Positions 45,513 through 54,654 of a stretch of DNA of 64,000 nucleotides are shown here, one piece after another; the stretch's first letter is position 1, and each line of letters opens with the position of its first letter. This DNA is from Caballeronia novacaledonica. Lineage in GTDB: Bacteria; Pseudomonadota; Gammaproteobacteria; Burkholderiales; Burkholderiaceae. The position numbers and the translations under genes were made by a program. The notes below the pieces were generated by a model. That model was not told the DNA's origin, did no database searches, and was given only the letters and a program-made list of their open reading frames with translations. Location: assembly GCF_900258035.1 (NCBI RefSeq), contig NZ_OGTP01000011.1, positions 1-64,000 on the forward strand. The letters run 5' to 3'.

Positions 45513-46439
45513 TCAGGCCTGCGCGGCGGGCGCGCGGGCCGCGAGCCGCTCGCGCGTGCGCGCCGCCTCGTCGCCCAGCCATTGCGCGAATTGCCGCAAG
45601 GCGGGCGACGGCGCGGGCCGCTCCGGATACGCGAGGTAATACGCCGCGCCGCTCGTCACGCACAGCGAGAACGGCGCGATCACGCGCTTCGCGCGCAAGT
45701 CTTCCTCGATCAGCGAGACATCGCCGATCGTCACGCCCAGACCCTGCATCGCCGAGGACATCGCCAGATCGAGCGTGTCGAAATGCTGCGCTTTCGTCGA
45801 CGGCAGGCCCGTGTAGCCATACGCGGCGAGCCAACGGAGCCAGTCGCGGCGGTCGCGCGTGGGATGCAGGAGCGTCTCGCCCGCGAGATCGTCGGGCGCG
45901 GGCGCGGCGCGCTGCTTCGGCTTCCACAATTCGGGCGCGCAGACCGGCGTCAGCACTTCATCGAACAGATGATGCACGGTGACGCCCTTGAGCGACGGCG
46001 CAGCGCCGAAGACGATGGCCGCGTCGAACGGCTCCGCGCCGAACTCGACGCCGTGCGACACCGACGCCGTGACTTCCACCACCAGTTCCGGCCGCTCGTT
46101 CTGCAGGCGGATGACGCGCGGCAGCACCCAGCGCATCGCGCAGGTCGGACACTTCACGCGCAGAATGCCGGATTGCGCGCCGCCTTTCGCGAGCGCATCG
46201 TCGATATGGGCGAACGCCTGTTGCAGCGGCGCGACGAGCAGCGCGCCGTGCTGCGTCAACGCGAGCCCGCGCGCCTGCCGCGTGAAGAGCGCATAGCCGA
46301 GATGCGCCTCCAGTCCGGCGATCTGGCGGCTGACCGCGCCCTGCGTCACGTTCAGCACCTCGGCCGCGCGCGTGAAATTCAGTTTTTGGGCGACGACCAG
46401 AAAGGTCTTGAGCACATCGAGCGACGGAAGGGGTTTCAT
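45513..46439 (-). CDS. LysR-family regulator (GcvA-like)
   Basis: A 308-residue regulator. The N-terminal helix-turn-helix is LKTFLVVAQKLNFTRAAEVLNVTQGAVSRQIAGLE and the C-terminal effector domain starts near LRVKCPTCAMRWVLPRV. GcvA-type features include LLHPTRDRRDWLRWL. It is divergent from the aminotransferase and binding-protein genes, which it probably regulates. The ATG at 46439 begins the conserved region; the ribosome site is weak. Confidence 0.9.
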   Translation of the reverse strand: MKPLPSLDVLKTFLVVAQKLNFTRAAEVLNVTQGAVSRQIAGLEAHLGYALFTRQARGLALTQHGALLVAPLQQAFAHIDDALAKGGAQSGILRVKCPTCAMRWVLPRVIRLQNERPELVVEVTASVSHGVEFGAEPFDAAIVFGAAPSLKGVTVHHLFDEVLTPVCAPELWKPKQRAAPAPDDLAGETLLHPTRDRRDWLRWLAAYGYTGLPSTKAQHFDTLDLAMSSAMQGLGVTIGDVSLIEEDLRAKRVIAPFSLCVTSGAAYYLAYPERPAPSPALRQFAQWLGDEAARTRERLAARAPAAQA

Positions 46440-46568
46440 CGGGTTTTTGGCATGTAGCCATGATCTGCAAGCATGGCTAGTATGACAAAGTTTCGATTGT
46501 CCGCGCTTTATTGCCGCGGTTGAATCGACGGCAGTCATCGCCGAACCGTAATACCGGAGACACTTGCC

Positions 46569-47723
46569 GTGCACAGCGCCTGCATTCCCGAGTCGAAGCT
46601 GCCGAACGTCGGCACGACCATTTTCACCGTCATCGGCCAGTTGGCCGAGGAGCATCACGCGCTCAACCTGTCGCAGGGCGCGCCGAACTTCGCGTGCGAT
46701 CCGAGGCTGATCGAAGGCGTCGAGCGAGCCATGCGGGCAGGACATAACCAATATTCGCCGATGTCCGGCGTGCTCGCGCTGCGCGAGGCGATCGCCGTGA
46801 AGACGCACAAGCTGTACGGCGCGCAGTACGATCCGGGCACGGAAATCACCGTGGTCGCAAGCGCGAGCGAAGGTCTGTACGCGACGATCAGCGCGCTCGT
46901 GCATCCCGGCGACGAGGTGATCTACTTCGAGCCTTCGTTCGACAGCTACGCGCCGATCGTGCAGTTGCAGGGCGCGAAGCCCGTCGCGATCAAGCTCTCG
47001 CCGGAGAATTTCCACATCGACTGGGACGAAGTCGCCGCCGCGATCACGCCGAAGACGCGCATGATCCTCGTCAACACGCCGCACAATCCGACGGGCAGCG
47101 CGTTCACGTCCGCCGACATCGAACGGCTCACCGCGCTCACGCGCGACACGAAGATCATCGTGCTGTCGGATGAAGTCTACGAGCACGTCGTGTTCGACGG
47201 CGCGCCGCATCACGGCATGGCGCGCTATCCCGAGCTGGCGGAGCGCAGCGTGATCGTGTCGTCGTTCGGCAAGTCGTATCACGTGACGGGCTGGCGCGTC
47301 GGCTACTGTCTCGCGCCCGCCGCGCTGACGGCCGAGATCCGCAAGATTCACCAGTTCATGACCTTTTCCGCCGATATGCCCATGCAGATGGCGTTCGCCG
47401 AAGCGCTCGCGGACGAATCGAGTTATCTGAATCTCGGGCCGTTCTATCAGCACAAGCGCGATCTGCTCGCCGAAGCGCTAAAGGACTCGCGCTTCGAACT
47501 GTTGCCGAGCGCGGGCAGTTTCTTCATGCTGGCGCGGTATGACGCGATCTCGAACGAATCCGACAGCGACTTCGTGCTGAGCCTGATCCGCGAGGCGCGC
47601 GTCGCGACGATTCCGCTGTCCGCGTTCTACACCGACGGCACCGACAACCACCTGATCCGTCTTTCGTTCGCGAAGGACGACGACACGCTCATCGAAGGCG
47701 CGCGCCGCCTCGCATCGATCTGA
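46569..47723 (+). CDS. Class I/II aminotransferase (methionine aminotransferase-like)
   Basis: A 384-residue fold-type I PLP enzyme. LNLSQGAPNFACDPRLIE, YSPMSGVLALREAIA and TPHNPTGSAF (cofactor Asn) are present. SDEVYEHVVFDG carries the PLP Asp/Tyr pair, and FGKSYHVTGWRVGY carries the Schiff-base Lys. These resemble YbdL-type methionine/aromatic 2-oxoacid aminotransferases. The GTG start at 46569 has GGAG upstream. A 23-bp gap separates it from the amino-acid binding protein, suggesting import and transamination of the same amino acid. Confidence 0.9.
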   Translation: MHSACIPESKLPNVGTTIFTVIGQLAEEHHALNLSQGAPNFACDPRLIEGVERAMRAGHNQYSPMSGVLALREAIAVKTHKLYGAQYDPGTEITVVASASEGLYATISALVHPGDEVIYFEPSFDSYAPIVQLQGAKPVAIKLSPENFHIDWDEVAAAITPKTRMILVNTPHNPTGSAFTSADIERLTALTRDTKIIVLSDEVYEHVVFDGAPHHGMARYPELAERSVIVSSFGKSYHVTGWRVGYCLAPAALTAEIRKIHQFMTFSADMPMQMAFAEALADESSYLNLGPFYQHKRDLLAEALKDSRFELLPSAGSFFMLARYDAISNESDSDFVLSLIREARVATIPLSAFYTDGTDNHLIRLSFAKDDDTLIEGARRLASI

Positions 47724-47746
47724 CGATTTCTCTGGAGACCAACACG

Positions 47747-48529
47747 ATGAAACTCAAACACATCGCCAGCGCCTTGTTCTTCGCGTGCACGTTCGCAAGC
47801 GGCGCGGCGCTCGCCGCCGATACGCTGCGCTTCGGACTGGAGGCGCAATATCCGCCGTTCGAATCGAAATCGTCGACGGGCGAATTGCAAGGGCTCGACA
47901 TCGACGTCGGCAATGCGGTCTGCGCCGCCGCGAAGATGCAGTGCAAGTGGGTCGAGACGTCGTTCGACGGCCTGATTCCCGCGCTGCAAGGCCGCAAGTT
48001 CGACGCGATCAACTCCGCGATGAACGCCACCGACCAGCGTCGCCAGGCGATCGACTTCACGACGGTCGTGTATCGCGTGCCGACGCAACTGATCGCGAAA
48101 AAAGGCAGCGGCCTGGAGCCGACATCGGCATCGCTGAAGGGCAAGAGCGTGGGCGTGCTGCAAGGCTCGATTCAGGAGACGTTCGCGAAGGCGCACTGGG
48201 AGAACGAAGGCGTGAAGGTCGTGCCGTATCAGGATCAGAACCAGGTGTATGCGGATCTGAAGTCCGGCCGTCTCGATGCCACGCTCGTGCTCGCGCCGGC
48301 GGGACAGACCGGCTTCCTGTCGAAGCCGGACGGCGAAGGCTTCGCGTTCGTCGGCGCGCCGGTTCGCGACGACAAGATTCTCGGCAGCGGCATCGCTTAC
48401 GGCGTGCGCAAGGGCGACGATGCGCTGAAGACGAAGCTCAACGCGGCGATCGAGAAGGTCAAGGCGGACGGGACCATCGACAAATACGCGAAGAAGTATC
48501 TGGGCAACATCGACATTTCGGCGAAGTGA
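47747..48529 (+). CDS. Amino-acid ABC transporter substrate-binding protein
   Basis: A 260-residue type II periplasmic binding protein (lysine/arginine/ornithine or histidine family). The signal peptide cleaves near AALAADT. Motifs are LRFGLEAQYPPFESKSSTGELQG, LDIDVGNAVCAAA, FDGLIPALQGRKFDAI, RRQAIDFT and VGVLQGSIQE. No permease or ATPase genes are adjacent. It shares a transcription unit with the aminotransferase and probably the LysR regulator. Confidence 0.9.
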   Translation: MKLKHIASALFFACTFASGAALAADTLRFGLEAQYPPFESKSSTGELQGLDIDVGNAVCAAAKMQCKWVETSFDGLIPALQGRKFDAINSAMNATDQRRQAIDFTTVVYRVPTQLIAKKGSGLEPTSASLKGKSVGVLQGSIQETFAKAHWENEGVKVVPYQDQNQVYADLKSGRLDATLVLAPAGQTGFLSKPDGEGFAFVGAPVRDDKILGSGIAYGVRKGDDALKTKLNAAIEKVKADGTIDKYAKKYLGNIDISAK

Positions 48530-48636
48530 CGCGGCGGGCTCAGCAGCTTTTTTTGAGCACAGGCACACTGGCGGCTTGACCTTCTTCGGCCGCGGCGCGC
48601 GTATCGCGAGTTCGCGGCCTCGAGCATGGGAGCCGC

Positions 48637-50208
48637 ATGAGCACGCCGACGACGTCCAGTCCCGCCGCCGCACCGCCCCCGCCGCTCCAGGGCGGCCAAC
48701 TCGTGCTCGCCACCTTCGCGGTGGCGCTCGCGACCTTCATGAACGTGCTGGATTCGTCGATCGCCAACGTCGCGATCCCGACGATCTCCGGCAATCTCGG
48801 CGTGTCCGTCAACGAGGGCACGTGGGTCATCACCGTGTTCGCGGCGTCGAACGCCGTCTCCATTCCGCTGACGGGCTGGCTCACGCAGCGGCTCGGGCAG
48901 ATACGCCTTTTCGTCGGCGCGATTCTGATGTTCGTGCTGTCCTCGTGGATGTGCGGCCTCGCGCCGAATCTGCCGGTGCTGCTGTTCGCGCGTGTGTTGC
49001 AGGGCGCGGTCGCCGGGCCGCTGATTCCGCTGTCGCAGGCGATTTTGCTCGGCTCGTATCCGAAAGAGAAATCGTCGATGGCGCTTTCGCTCTGGGCGAT
49101 GACCGCGACCGTCGGCCCGATCGCCGGTCCCGCGCTCGGCGGCTGGATCACGGACAGCTATTCGTGGTCGTGGATCTTCTACATCAATATTCCGGTCGGC
49201 ATTTTCGCGGCGGCGGTCACGTGGATCATCTATCGCGAGCGCGAATCGCCGACACGCAAGGCGCCGATCGACGTGATCGGTCTGCTGCTGCTCGTTTCGT
49301 GGGTCGCGTCGCTGCAGATCATGCTCGACAAGGGACGCGACCTCGACTGGTTCTCGTCGCCGCTGATCGTCGTGCTGGGGATCGTCGCGGTCATCGCGTT
49401 CGCGTTCTTCGTCGTGTGGGAGTTGACTGACTCGAATCCCGTCGTCGATCTGCGGCTGTTCGCGGGGCGCAATTTCTTCGGCGGGACGGTGGCGATTTCC
49501 GTCGCGTATGGCGTGTTCTTCGGCAATCTCGTCCTGCTGCCGCAATGGATGCAGCAGTATCTGAACTACCGGTCCGTCGATGCGGGGCTCGTCACCGCGC
49601 CGCTCGGCATCTTCGCCGTGATCCTCGCGCCGGTGATGGGCAAGGTTTTGCCGCGCAGCGACGCGCGCATCATCGCGACGGCGGCGTTCGTCGGCTTCGC
49701 GTTCGTGTTCTGGCTGCGCTCGAAGTACGTGATCGAGATCGACACGTGGCATCTCGTGCTGCCGACGCTCCTGCAAGGCATCCCGATGGCGATGTTCTTC
49801 GTGCCCCTCACGGCGATCGTGCTGTCGGGCTTGCCGCCGTCGAAGATTCCGGCGGCGGCGGGGCTGTCGAATTTCGCGCGGGTGTTTTGCGGCGCGGTGG
49901 GCACGTCGCTCGCGGGCAACGCGTGGGATAACCGCATCGCGCTACATCACGAGCGGCTCACGGAGCAGGCGAATATCTATAACCCGGCGTTTTTGCAGTC
50001 GCTCGGGCTGTCGCAATCGACACTCGATGTCAGCGAGGCGCAAGCGCGCGGCATGTTCAATTTCACCGTCAACTCGCAAGCCGCGATGATGGGCTTGAAC
50101 GATATCTTTCTGATCTCGGCGGTGATCTTCATTCTGATCATTCCGCTGATCTGGGTTACGAAGGTGGCGAAGGGAGGTGGCGGCGGGGCGGCTTCGGGGG
50201 CGCATTGA
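48637..50208 (+). CDS. DHA2-family multidrug efflux MFS transporter (EmrB/QacA type)
   Basis: A 523-residue inner-membrane protein with about 14 hydrophobic helices. The family motifs are LDSSIANVAIPTISG in helix 1, TVFAASNAVSIPLTGWLTQRLGQIRLF, RVLQGAVAGPLIPLSQAIL, and the motif C-like GPALGGWITDSYSWSWIFYINIPVG. It has a Pro-rich N-terminus and a Gly-rich tail. No EmrA-type adaptor gene is adjacent, so any tripartite partner must be elsewhere. It follows the binding-protein gene by 107 bp. Confidence 0.93.
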   Translation: MSTPTTSSPAAAPPPPLQGGQLVLATFAVALATFMNVLDSSIANVAIPTISGNLGVSVNEGTWVITVFAASNAVSIPLTGWLTQRLGQIRLFVGAILMFVLSSWMCGLAPNLPVLLFARVLQGAVAGPLIPLSQAILLGSYPKEKSSMALSLWAMTATVGPIAGPALGGWITDSYSWSWIFYINIPVGIFAAAVTWIIYRERESPTRKAPIDVIGLLLLVSWVASLQIMLDKGRDLDWFSSPLIVVLGIVAVIAFAFFVVWELTDSNPVVDLRLFAGRNFFGGTVAISVAYGVFFGNLVLLPQWMQQYLNYRSVDAGLVTAPLGIFAVILAPVMGKVLPRSDARIIATAAFVGFAFVFWLRSKYVIEIDTWHLVLPTLLQGIPMAMFFVPLTAIVLSGLPPSKIPAAAGLSNFARVFCGAVGTSLAGNAWDNRIALHHERLTEQANIYNPAFLQSLGLSQSTLDVSEAQARGMFNFTVNSQAAMMGLNDIFLISAVIFILIIPLIWVTKVAKGGGGGAASGAH

Positions 50209-50238
50209 GGGGCGAGGCGGCGGCTCGCGCGTTGGCTG

Positions 50239-50676
50239 CTACCCGGGCAAAAAACCGTCCTCGAGCACGGCTGACACCGGCCAGGGACAAACCTCCGGAA
50301 ACGTGTCGAAGTCGATGCCCGTCTCCGCCTCGGCTTGCGTTCGCGCTTTCGACCAGACCAGATCGAGCCACTGGATATCGTCGAACCGTCGCCTCAAACT
50401 CGGCGCTTCTTTCAACACGAACAGCGCTTCCCTTCGCTGCGTGCGAATCGTACTCGTCCAACTCCTGCTGCGCCGTTCCGGCTGAAATTGCCATTTGAGC
50501 AGATGCGCGAGCAGCACCGCCAATCTGCTTCGTAGTTCGCGTGATTCAGTTTTCCCCACGTCCTCGATTTCCTCAGCAATATGCTCGATATCGATGGACG
50601 CAAGTTTCCCCGCACGCAGCAGCGCGGCCTGTTCTTCGGCCCACGCCACCACGTCCTTCTCATAAGGCGTTCCCAT
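50239..50676 (-). CDS. DUF29 domain protein
   Basis: A 145-residue protein of the DUF29 family, function unknown. Typical features are TPYEKDVVAWAEEQAALLRAG, IDIEHIAEEIEDVGKTESRELRSRLAVLLAHLLKWQFQPERRS and SWTSTI, and the C-terminal WPVSAVLEDGFLP. The ATG at 50676 follows GGGAG; two earlier Met codons (50742, 50730) are possible. It lies between the MFS pump (convergent) and the large AsmA-like gene. Confidence 0.82.
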   Translation of the reverse strand: MGTPYEKDVVAWAEEQAALLRAGKLASIDIEHIAEEIEDVGKTESRELRSRLAVLLAHLLKWQFQPERRSRSWTSTIRTQRREALFVLKEAPSLRRRFDDIQWLDLVWSKARTQAEAETGIDFDTFPEVCPWPVSAVLEDGFLPG

Positions 50677-50766
50677 CGGCTGACTCCCGTTCTCTTCCTC
50701 GTTCCCGGTGTCGCCGATATTAGTTTGCATTCCTTTGTTCATACAGATCGTCCGTTTGGCCAACGC

Positions 50767-53700
50767 TCACTTCAAGCCCAGTTCCACGCGCGAGCCCGCG
50801 CCCTTGTCCTTGATGTCGTCGGCGCTCATCTTCGGTGCGACGACGAATATCCGGCTGCTGTCGATCTTCCCGTCGAAGTACTCCTGCACCGCCTGCGCGC
50901 GGCGTTGCGCCAGATCGCGCAGCGATCCTTCATCCACCGGAGCGTTCTTCGTCAGCGCCGTTTTCATGTCGCCATCGGGCACGCTCTTCGTCATGCCGAT
51001 GAAGTTCGTCGGCTTCTTGAAATCCGCCGACTTGTACACCTTCGTCAGATATTTGTCGTAGTCGGCATCCGATATCTTGATCGCGTTCCAGTCCACGTTC
51101 GCGCCGTTGTCCGACATGTCGCGCACCTTCGCGCGCTTGACCTGGCCGTCGAGCCACGCGGCGCGCAACGCCGGCTCGTCGGTCTTCGGATCGACGCGGC
51201 CCGTCACATCCATCCGCACCGACGGCTTGTCCACGAGCGCCTTCGCAATCGTGTCGAGCTTCTTCTGCGCGGCATCGTTCAGCGTGGCCGAGCCCGCATC
51301 GAATTCGATGTAATTGAGATCCTCGCCGCTGCCGCCGCCGAACGCGTGCGCGAGCAGCGTGAACGGCGCGGTCACCGCTTTCTGCACGAGATTCACGATC
51401 GCCTGCCACACGAGCCCGCCGATCGAAAACTCCGGATTGTCCAGCGACCCGGAAATCGGGATGTTCACGTCGATCTCGCCGCGCGAGTTCTTCAGCAGCG
51501 ACACCGCGAGCCGCACCGGCAGCTTCGTCGCCGTCGAATTGTCGACGTGATCGCCGAACGTCAGTTGATCGATGAACAAGTGGTTGTTCGCCGTGAGCTT
51601 GTTGTCGGCCAGCATGTAGTGAAGGTCGACGTTGAGCTTGCCCTTCGTGATCGGATAGCCCGCATACTTCGACGAATACGGCGTGAGGTTCGTCAGCTCG
51701 ACGCCGTGCGCGCTCGCCGTCAGATCCAGCGCGGGCTTGTCGATCAGCGGATTGATTTGCCCCTTGATCGACACCGGCCCGTTCGCCGCCAGTTTCGCCG
51801 CTACATCGACGGGCGCGGGCGTCGTCGAATGCGTGCCGAACGCGCCGATCGTGCCGTTGATCGCGACGAGATTCGCGGTGTAGTTCGGCTTGATGAAGTT
51901 GTCGGTGTAAGTCACGCGGCCGTCCTGCAACACGAGCTGGCCGAAGCGCATATTGACCGGCGGCCCCGAATTCGAGGCGGTTTTCACGGGCACCGTCGTG
52001 GGCGCGCTCGCCGCCGGCGGCGCGGACGCGCCTTCCGCCTTCGCGCTGCCGCGCGTCACCGATTGCGGTCCGCCCTCGCCCGCCACCACGCTCTTCAGGT
52101 TCAGCTTGCCCTGCGCGTCGAGCAGCACGCGGCCGTAGAACTTCGCGAAGGTCACGCGCGCCGCCTCGACATCCGTGCCGCGCTCGCCGTAGTTCACCTT
52201 CACGTTCGTCAGGCCGAGCAGCTTCCAGCCGGCGAAACGGTCGGACGTCGCCTTGTCGAGCATGCGCACGTCCGACAGCGACACATCGCCCTTGTACGAC
52301 GCCGCGAGCGTCTTGCCGCTGCCGGACATCGCGACATCGCCGTTCGCGTTCAGAAACGCGCTCGTCACTTCGATGTTGAGCTTGTCCCCGAAATACGGCT
52401 CGAACGCGGAGGCATCGACCTGATCGCCCTTCACGTGCAGCGCGAGCTTGAGCGGCGTGACCGTGACATTGCCGCCGATCGCGAGCGCGCCCTTGCCGTT
52501 CAACGTGAGCTTGCCATCGACGGCGAGCGGCTTCGTCAGATCGTCGCTGAACTGCTTCACGTTCACCGCGAGCGGCGCGACGCTCAGCTTGACCGGCCGC
52601 GCCGTGGATTCGTCGGTGATATTCGCCGACGCATCGGCGAGCGAAATCTCCCCGATCCGATAGCGCCACGCCGGGCCGGCCGCCTGCGCCTTCTGAATCT
52701 TGTGCGTCGCGGTCTGCTCGGGCGCGGCTTCGTGCGGACCCGCGAGCGCGGCGAGATCGATGTTGCCGTCCTTGTGGCGCGTCGCATCGAGCGCGAGACC
52801 GTTCAGTTGCACGCTGTCGAGCGCCGCGTTGCGCGCGGATAAATCGACCTTGCCGATCTTCGCCACCGCCGACGCGAGCTTGACCGGCGCGCCGCCGCCC
52901 GCATTCGGCGTGAGCGTGAGCGCTTCGAGCTTCACGTCGCCCGCGCCGACCTGCACGCCGCCATCCGGCTTGCTCCAGTCGACCGAGACCGGCAGATTCG
53001 CGCCGAGCGTGCCGCTCGTGACCTGCGCGGCCATCAGGTTCGCGAGGTACGGCTGCAGCGGCGGCAGCGCCAACGCGCTCAACGCCAGCTTCGCGTCCGC
53101 CGTCTTCGCGACGAGGGACACGTTGCCCGATGCATCGAGCGCGCCGCCCTTGTCGAATGCAGTCTTGAGCGTGTACTTCGCGGGCGTCTTTCCGAGTGTC
53201 GAGAAATCGTCGAGCGTCACGGCGAGGCCGGTCAGCGCGCCCTGCACGCGCGCTTTAAGCAACTGGTCGTCGAGCGCGATCTTGCCGTCGGTGATCGCCA
53301 CGTGGCGGATCGCCAGATCGAGCGGCGGCGCTTCCTTCGCCTCTTTCCGCGTCTCTTCCGCCGACGCCTTCGGCGCGGGACCGGCCAGCTTCTGCACGTT
53401 CAACTGCCCCGCCGAATCGCGCGCGAGATGCACCTCGGGATTGGCGAGCGTGACTTCGTCGAGGTGATAGATACCGCGCAACGGCTCCGCGTTCGCGATC
53501 TTCACGTGCAGCGCGCGAGCCGCGACGAGCGGCGCGTTCGCCTTGTCGGTGACCGCGAGATCGGCGAGATCGGCGGTGCCTTCGATGCGGATCGTCGGCG
53601 TGTCGCCCGAGATCGCGAAGTTCACGTTGAGATCCGTCGAAAGCTTGCCGCTCTTCACCGCGACAGGCACCGAGGACGGCGCGTAAGACGCCATCTGCGG

Positions 53701-54465
53701 CACGTCGAGGCCGTCGAGCGTGAGCGCGATCTCGGATTCGCGCGACTGCGCGAACGGCTTCGTGCGCCCTTTCACGACGAGCGGCGAGCCGTCGATGCGC
53801 GCCTGTAACAGCGGCGTCACGAAGATATCGGTCGCGGACGGCAAGGTCGCGACGAACGGAATGCCGAGCGCGAAGCGGTCGATCACGTGCTTGGCCTTCA
53901 GCAACCTGTCATCGAAGGTGATCTGGCCGTTTTCGAGGCGGATGTTCGAGACCGAGAAGCGCGCGGGCTTGTCCGAAGGCGGCGACGACGGCTTCGAGAA
54001 CTTCGCGATCAGATCGGAGAAATTGAAATGCTCGCCGTCGAAGCGCACGACGTTGATGCGCGGCGAATCGATTTTCAGTTCGTTGACGACCGGCGCGAGT
54101 CTGAACACCGACGCCCACGACGTGCGCACGACGAGCCGCGACACATCGACGAAATCGGGGGAAGCGCCCGGCGTCTTCGCGAGATTCGCGGGCGATTCGC
54201 CGATGTGCACGCCATCGGCTTCGAAATCGAGCGTGTACGGATTGAGCGAGATGCGCCTGATGCTGACCGGGCGGTCGAGCTGCGCCGCGAGTTGCCGCTC
54301 CGCGATATGCCGGATGACCGGCGGCGCGACGAAAAACCCGAGCGCGCCGATCACGAGTATCGCGATCAGCAAGCCGATGAAGATGCGCCGCGTGCGCCGC
54401 GCGTGAACCACGCCGCGCAGGGTTTGACCGGCGGAAGCAAGAGAAGACTTGGTGATGCTTGACAT
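50767..54465 (-). CDS. Giant AsmA-like DUF748 envelope protein
   Basis: A 1232-residue protein with one N-terminal membrane anchor (about 27-47, IFIGLLIAILVIGALGFFV). Repeating beta-strand blocks follow, with FEADGVHIGESP, LENGQITFDDR and VRFGQLVLQDGRVTYTDNFI (mid-region) typical of DUF748 and AsmA-like bridge proteins. The C-terminus (about 1075-1180) has an OmpA-like pattern (LNDAAQKKLDTIAKAL, VTGRVDPKTDEPAL). Such proteins probably span the periplasm and move or buffer phospholipids between membranes; here that is family knowledge. The ATG at 54465 precedes the anchor. Confidence 0.88.
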   Translation of the reverse strand: MSSITKSSLASAGQTLRGVVHARRTRRIFIGLLIAILVIGALGFFVAPPVIRHIAERQLAAQLDRPVSIRRISLNPYTLDFEADGVHIGESPANLAKTPGASPDFVDVSRLVVRTSWASVFRLAPVVNELKIDSPRINVVRFDGEHFNFSDLIAKFSKPSSPPSDKPARFSVSNIRLENGQITFDDRLLKAKHVIDRFALGIPFVATLPSATDIFVTPLLQARIDGSPLVVKGRTKPFAQSRESEIALTLDGLDVPQMASYAPSSVPVAVKSGKLSTDLNVNFAISGDTPTIRIEGTADLADLAVTDKANAPLVAARALHVKIANAEPLRGIYHLDEVTLANPEVHLARDSAGQLNVQKLAGPAPKASAEETRKEAKEAPPLDLAIRHVAITDGKIALDDQLLKARVQGALTGLAVTLDDFSTLGKTPAKYTLKTAFDKGGALDASGNVSLVAKTADAKLALSALALPPLQPYLANLMAAQVTSGTLGANLPVSVDWSKPDGGVQVGAGDVKLEALTLTPNAGGGAPVKLASAVAKIGKVDLSARNAALDSVQLNGLALDATRHKDGNIDLAALAGPHEAAPEQTATHKIQKAQAAGPAWRYRIGEISLADASANITDESTARPVKLSVAPLAVNVKQFSDDLTKPLAVDGKLTLNGKGALAIGGNVTVTPLKLALHVKGDQVDASAFEPYFGDKLNIEVTSAFLNANGDVAMSGSGKTLAASYKGDVSLSDVRMLDKATSDRFAGWKLLGLTNVKVNYGERGTDVEAARVTFAKFYGRVLLDAQGKLNLKSVVAGEGGPQSVTRGSAKAEGASAPPAASAPTTVPVKTASNSGPPVNMRFGQLVLQDGRVTYTDNFIKPNYTANLVAINGTIGAFGTHSTTPAPVDVAAKLAANGPVSIKGQINPLIDKPALDLTASAHGVELTNLTPYSSKYAGYPITKGKLNVDLHYMLADNKLTANNHLFIDQLTFGDHVDNSTATKLPVRLAVSLLKNSRGEIDVNIPISGSLDNPEFSIGGLVWQAIVNLVQKAVTAPFTLLAHAFGGGSGEDLNYIEFDAGSATLNDAAQKKLDTIAKALVDKPSVRMDVTGRVDPKTDEPALRAAWLDGQVKRAKVRDMSDNGANVDWNAIKISDADYDKYLTKVYKSADFKKPTNFIGMTKSVPDGDMKTALTKNAPVDEGSLRDLAQRRAQAVQEYFDGKIDSSRIFVVAPKMSADDIKDKGAGSRVELGLK

Positions 54466-54579
54466 TCGATGCGCGGCGACGAGCCGCCCGTATGAGCGCC
54501 GCCCGAGCTTCGCCGTCCCGGAAAGATGATGTTCGAGTATACGACGAGGCGGAGCGCAAACGTTGCCCGAACCGCGTAT

Positions 54580-54613
54580 CAAAAACATAAAGGCCGCGAA
54601 AAAATCGCGGCCT
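54580..54613 (-). terminator. Terminator of the DUF1254 gene
   Basis: On the minus strand AGGCCGCGA/TCGCGGCCT forms a 9-bp stem with a T-rich loop, followed by TTATGTTTTT. It lies about 41 bp past the DUF1254 stop and separates that gene from the DUF748 gene. Confidence 0.75.
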
Positions 54614-54654
54614 CTATAGTCATGCTTCGGACTTATTGCTGTCGAACGGCTGAC

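Noticed and set aside
48540..48560. Possible terminator after the amino-acid binding protein (T-run near 48546)
   Set aside because: The flanking stem is only about 5 bp (GCTCA/TGAGC) with the T-run inside the loop, which is not terminator geometry.
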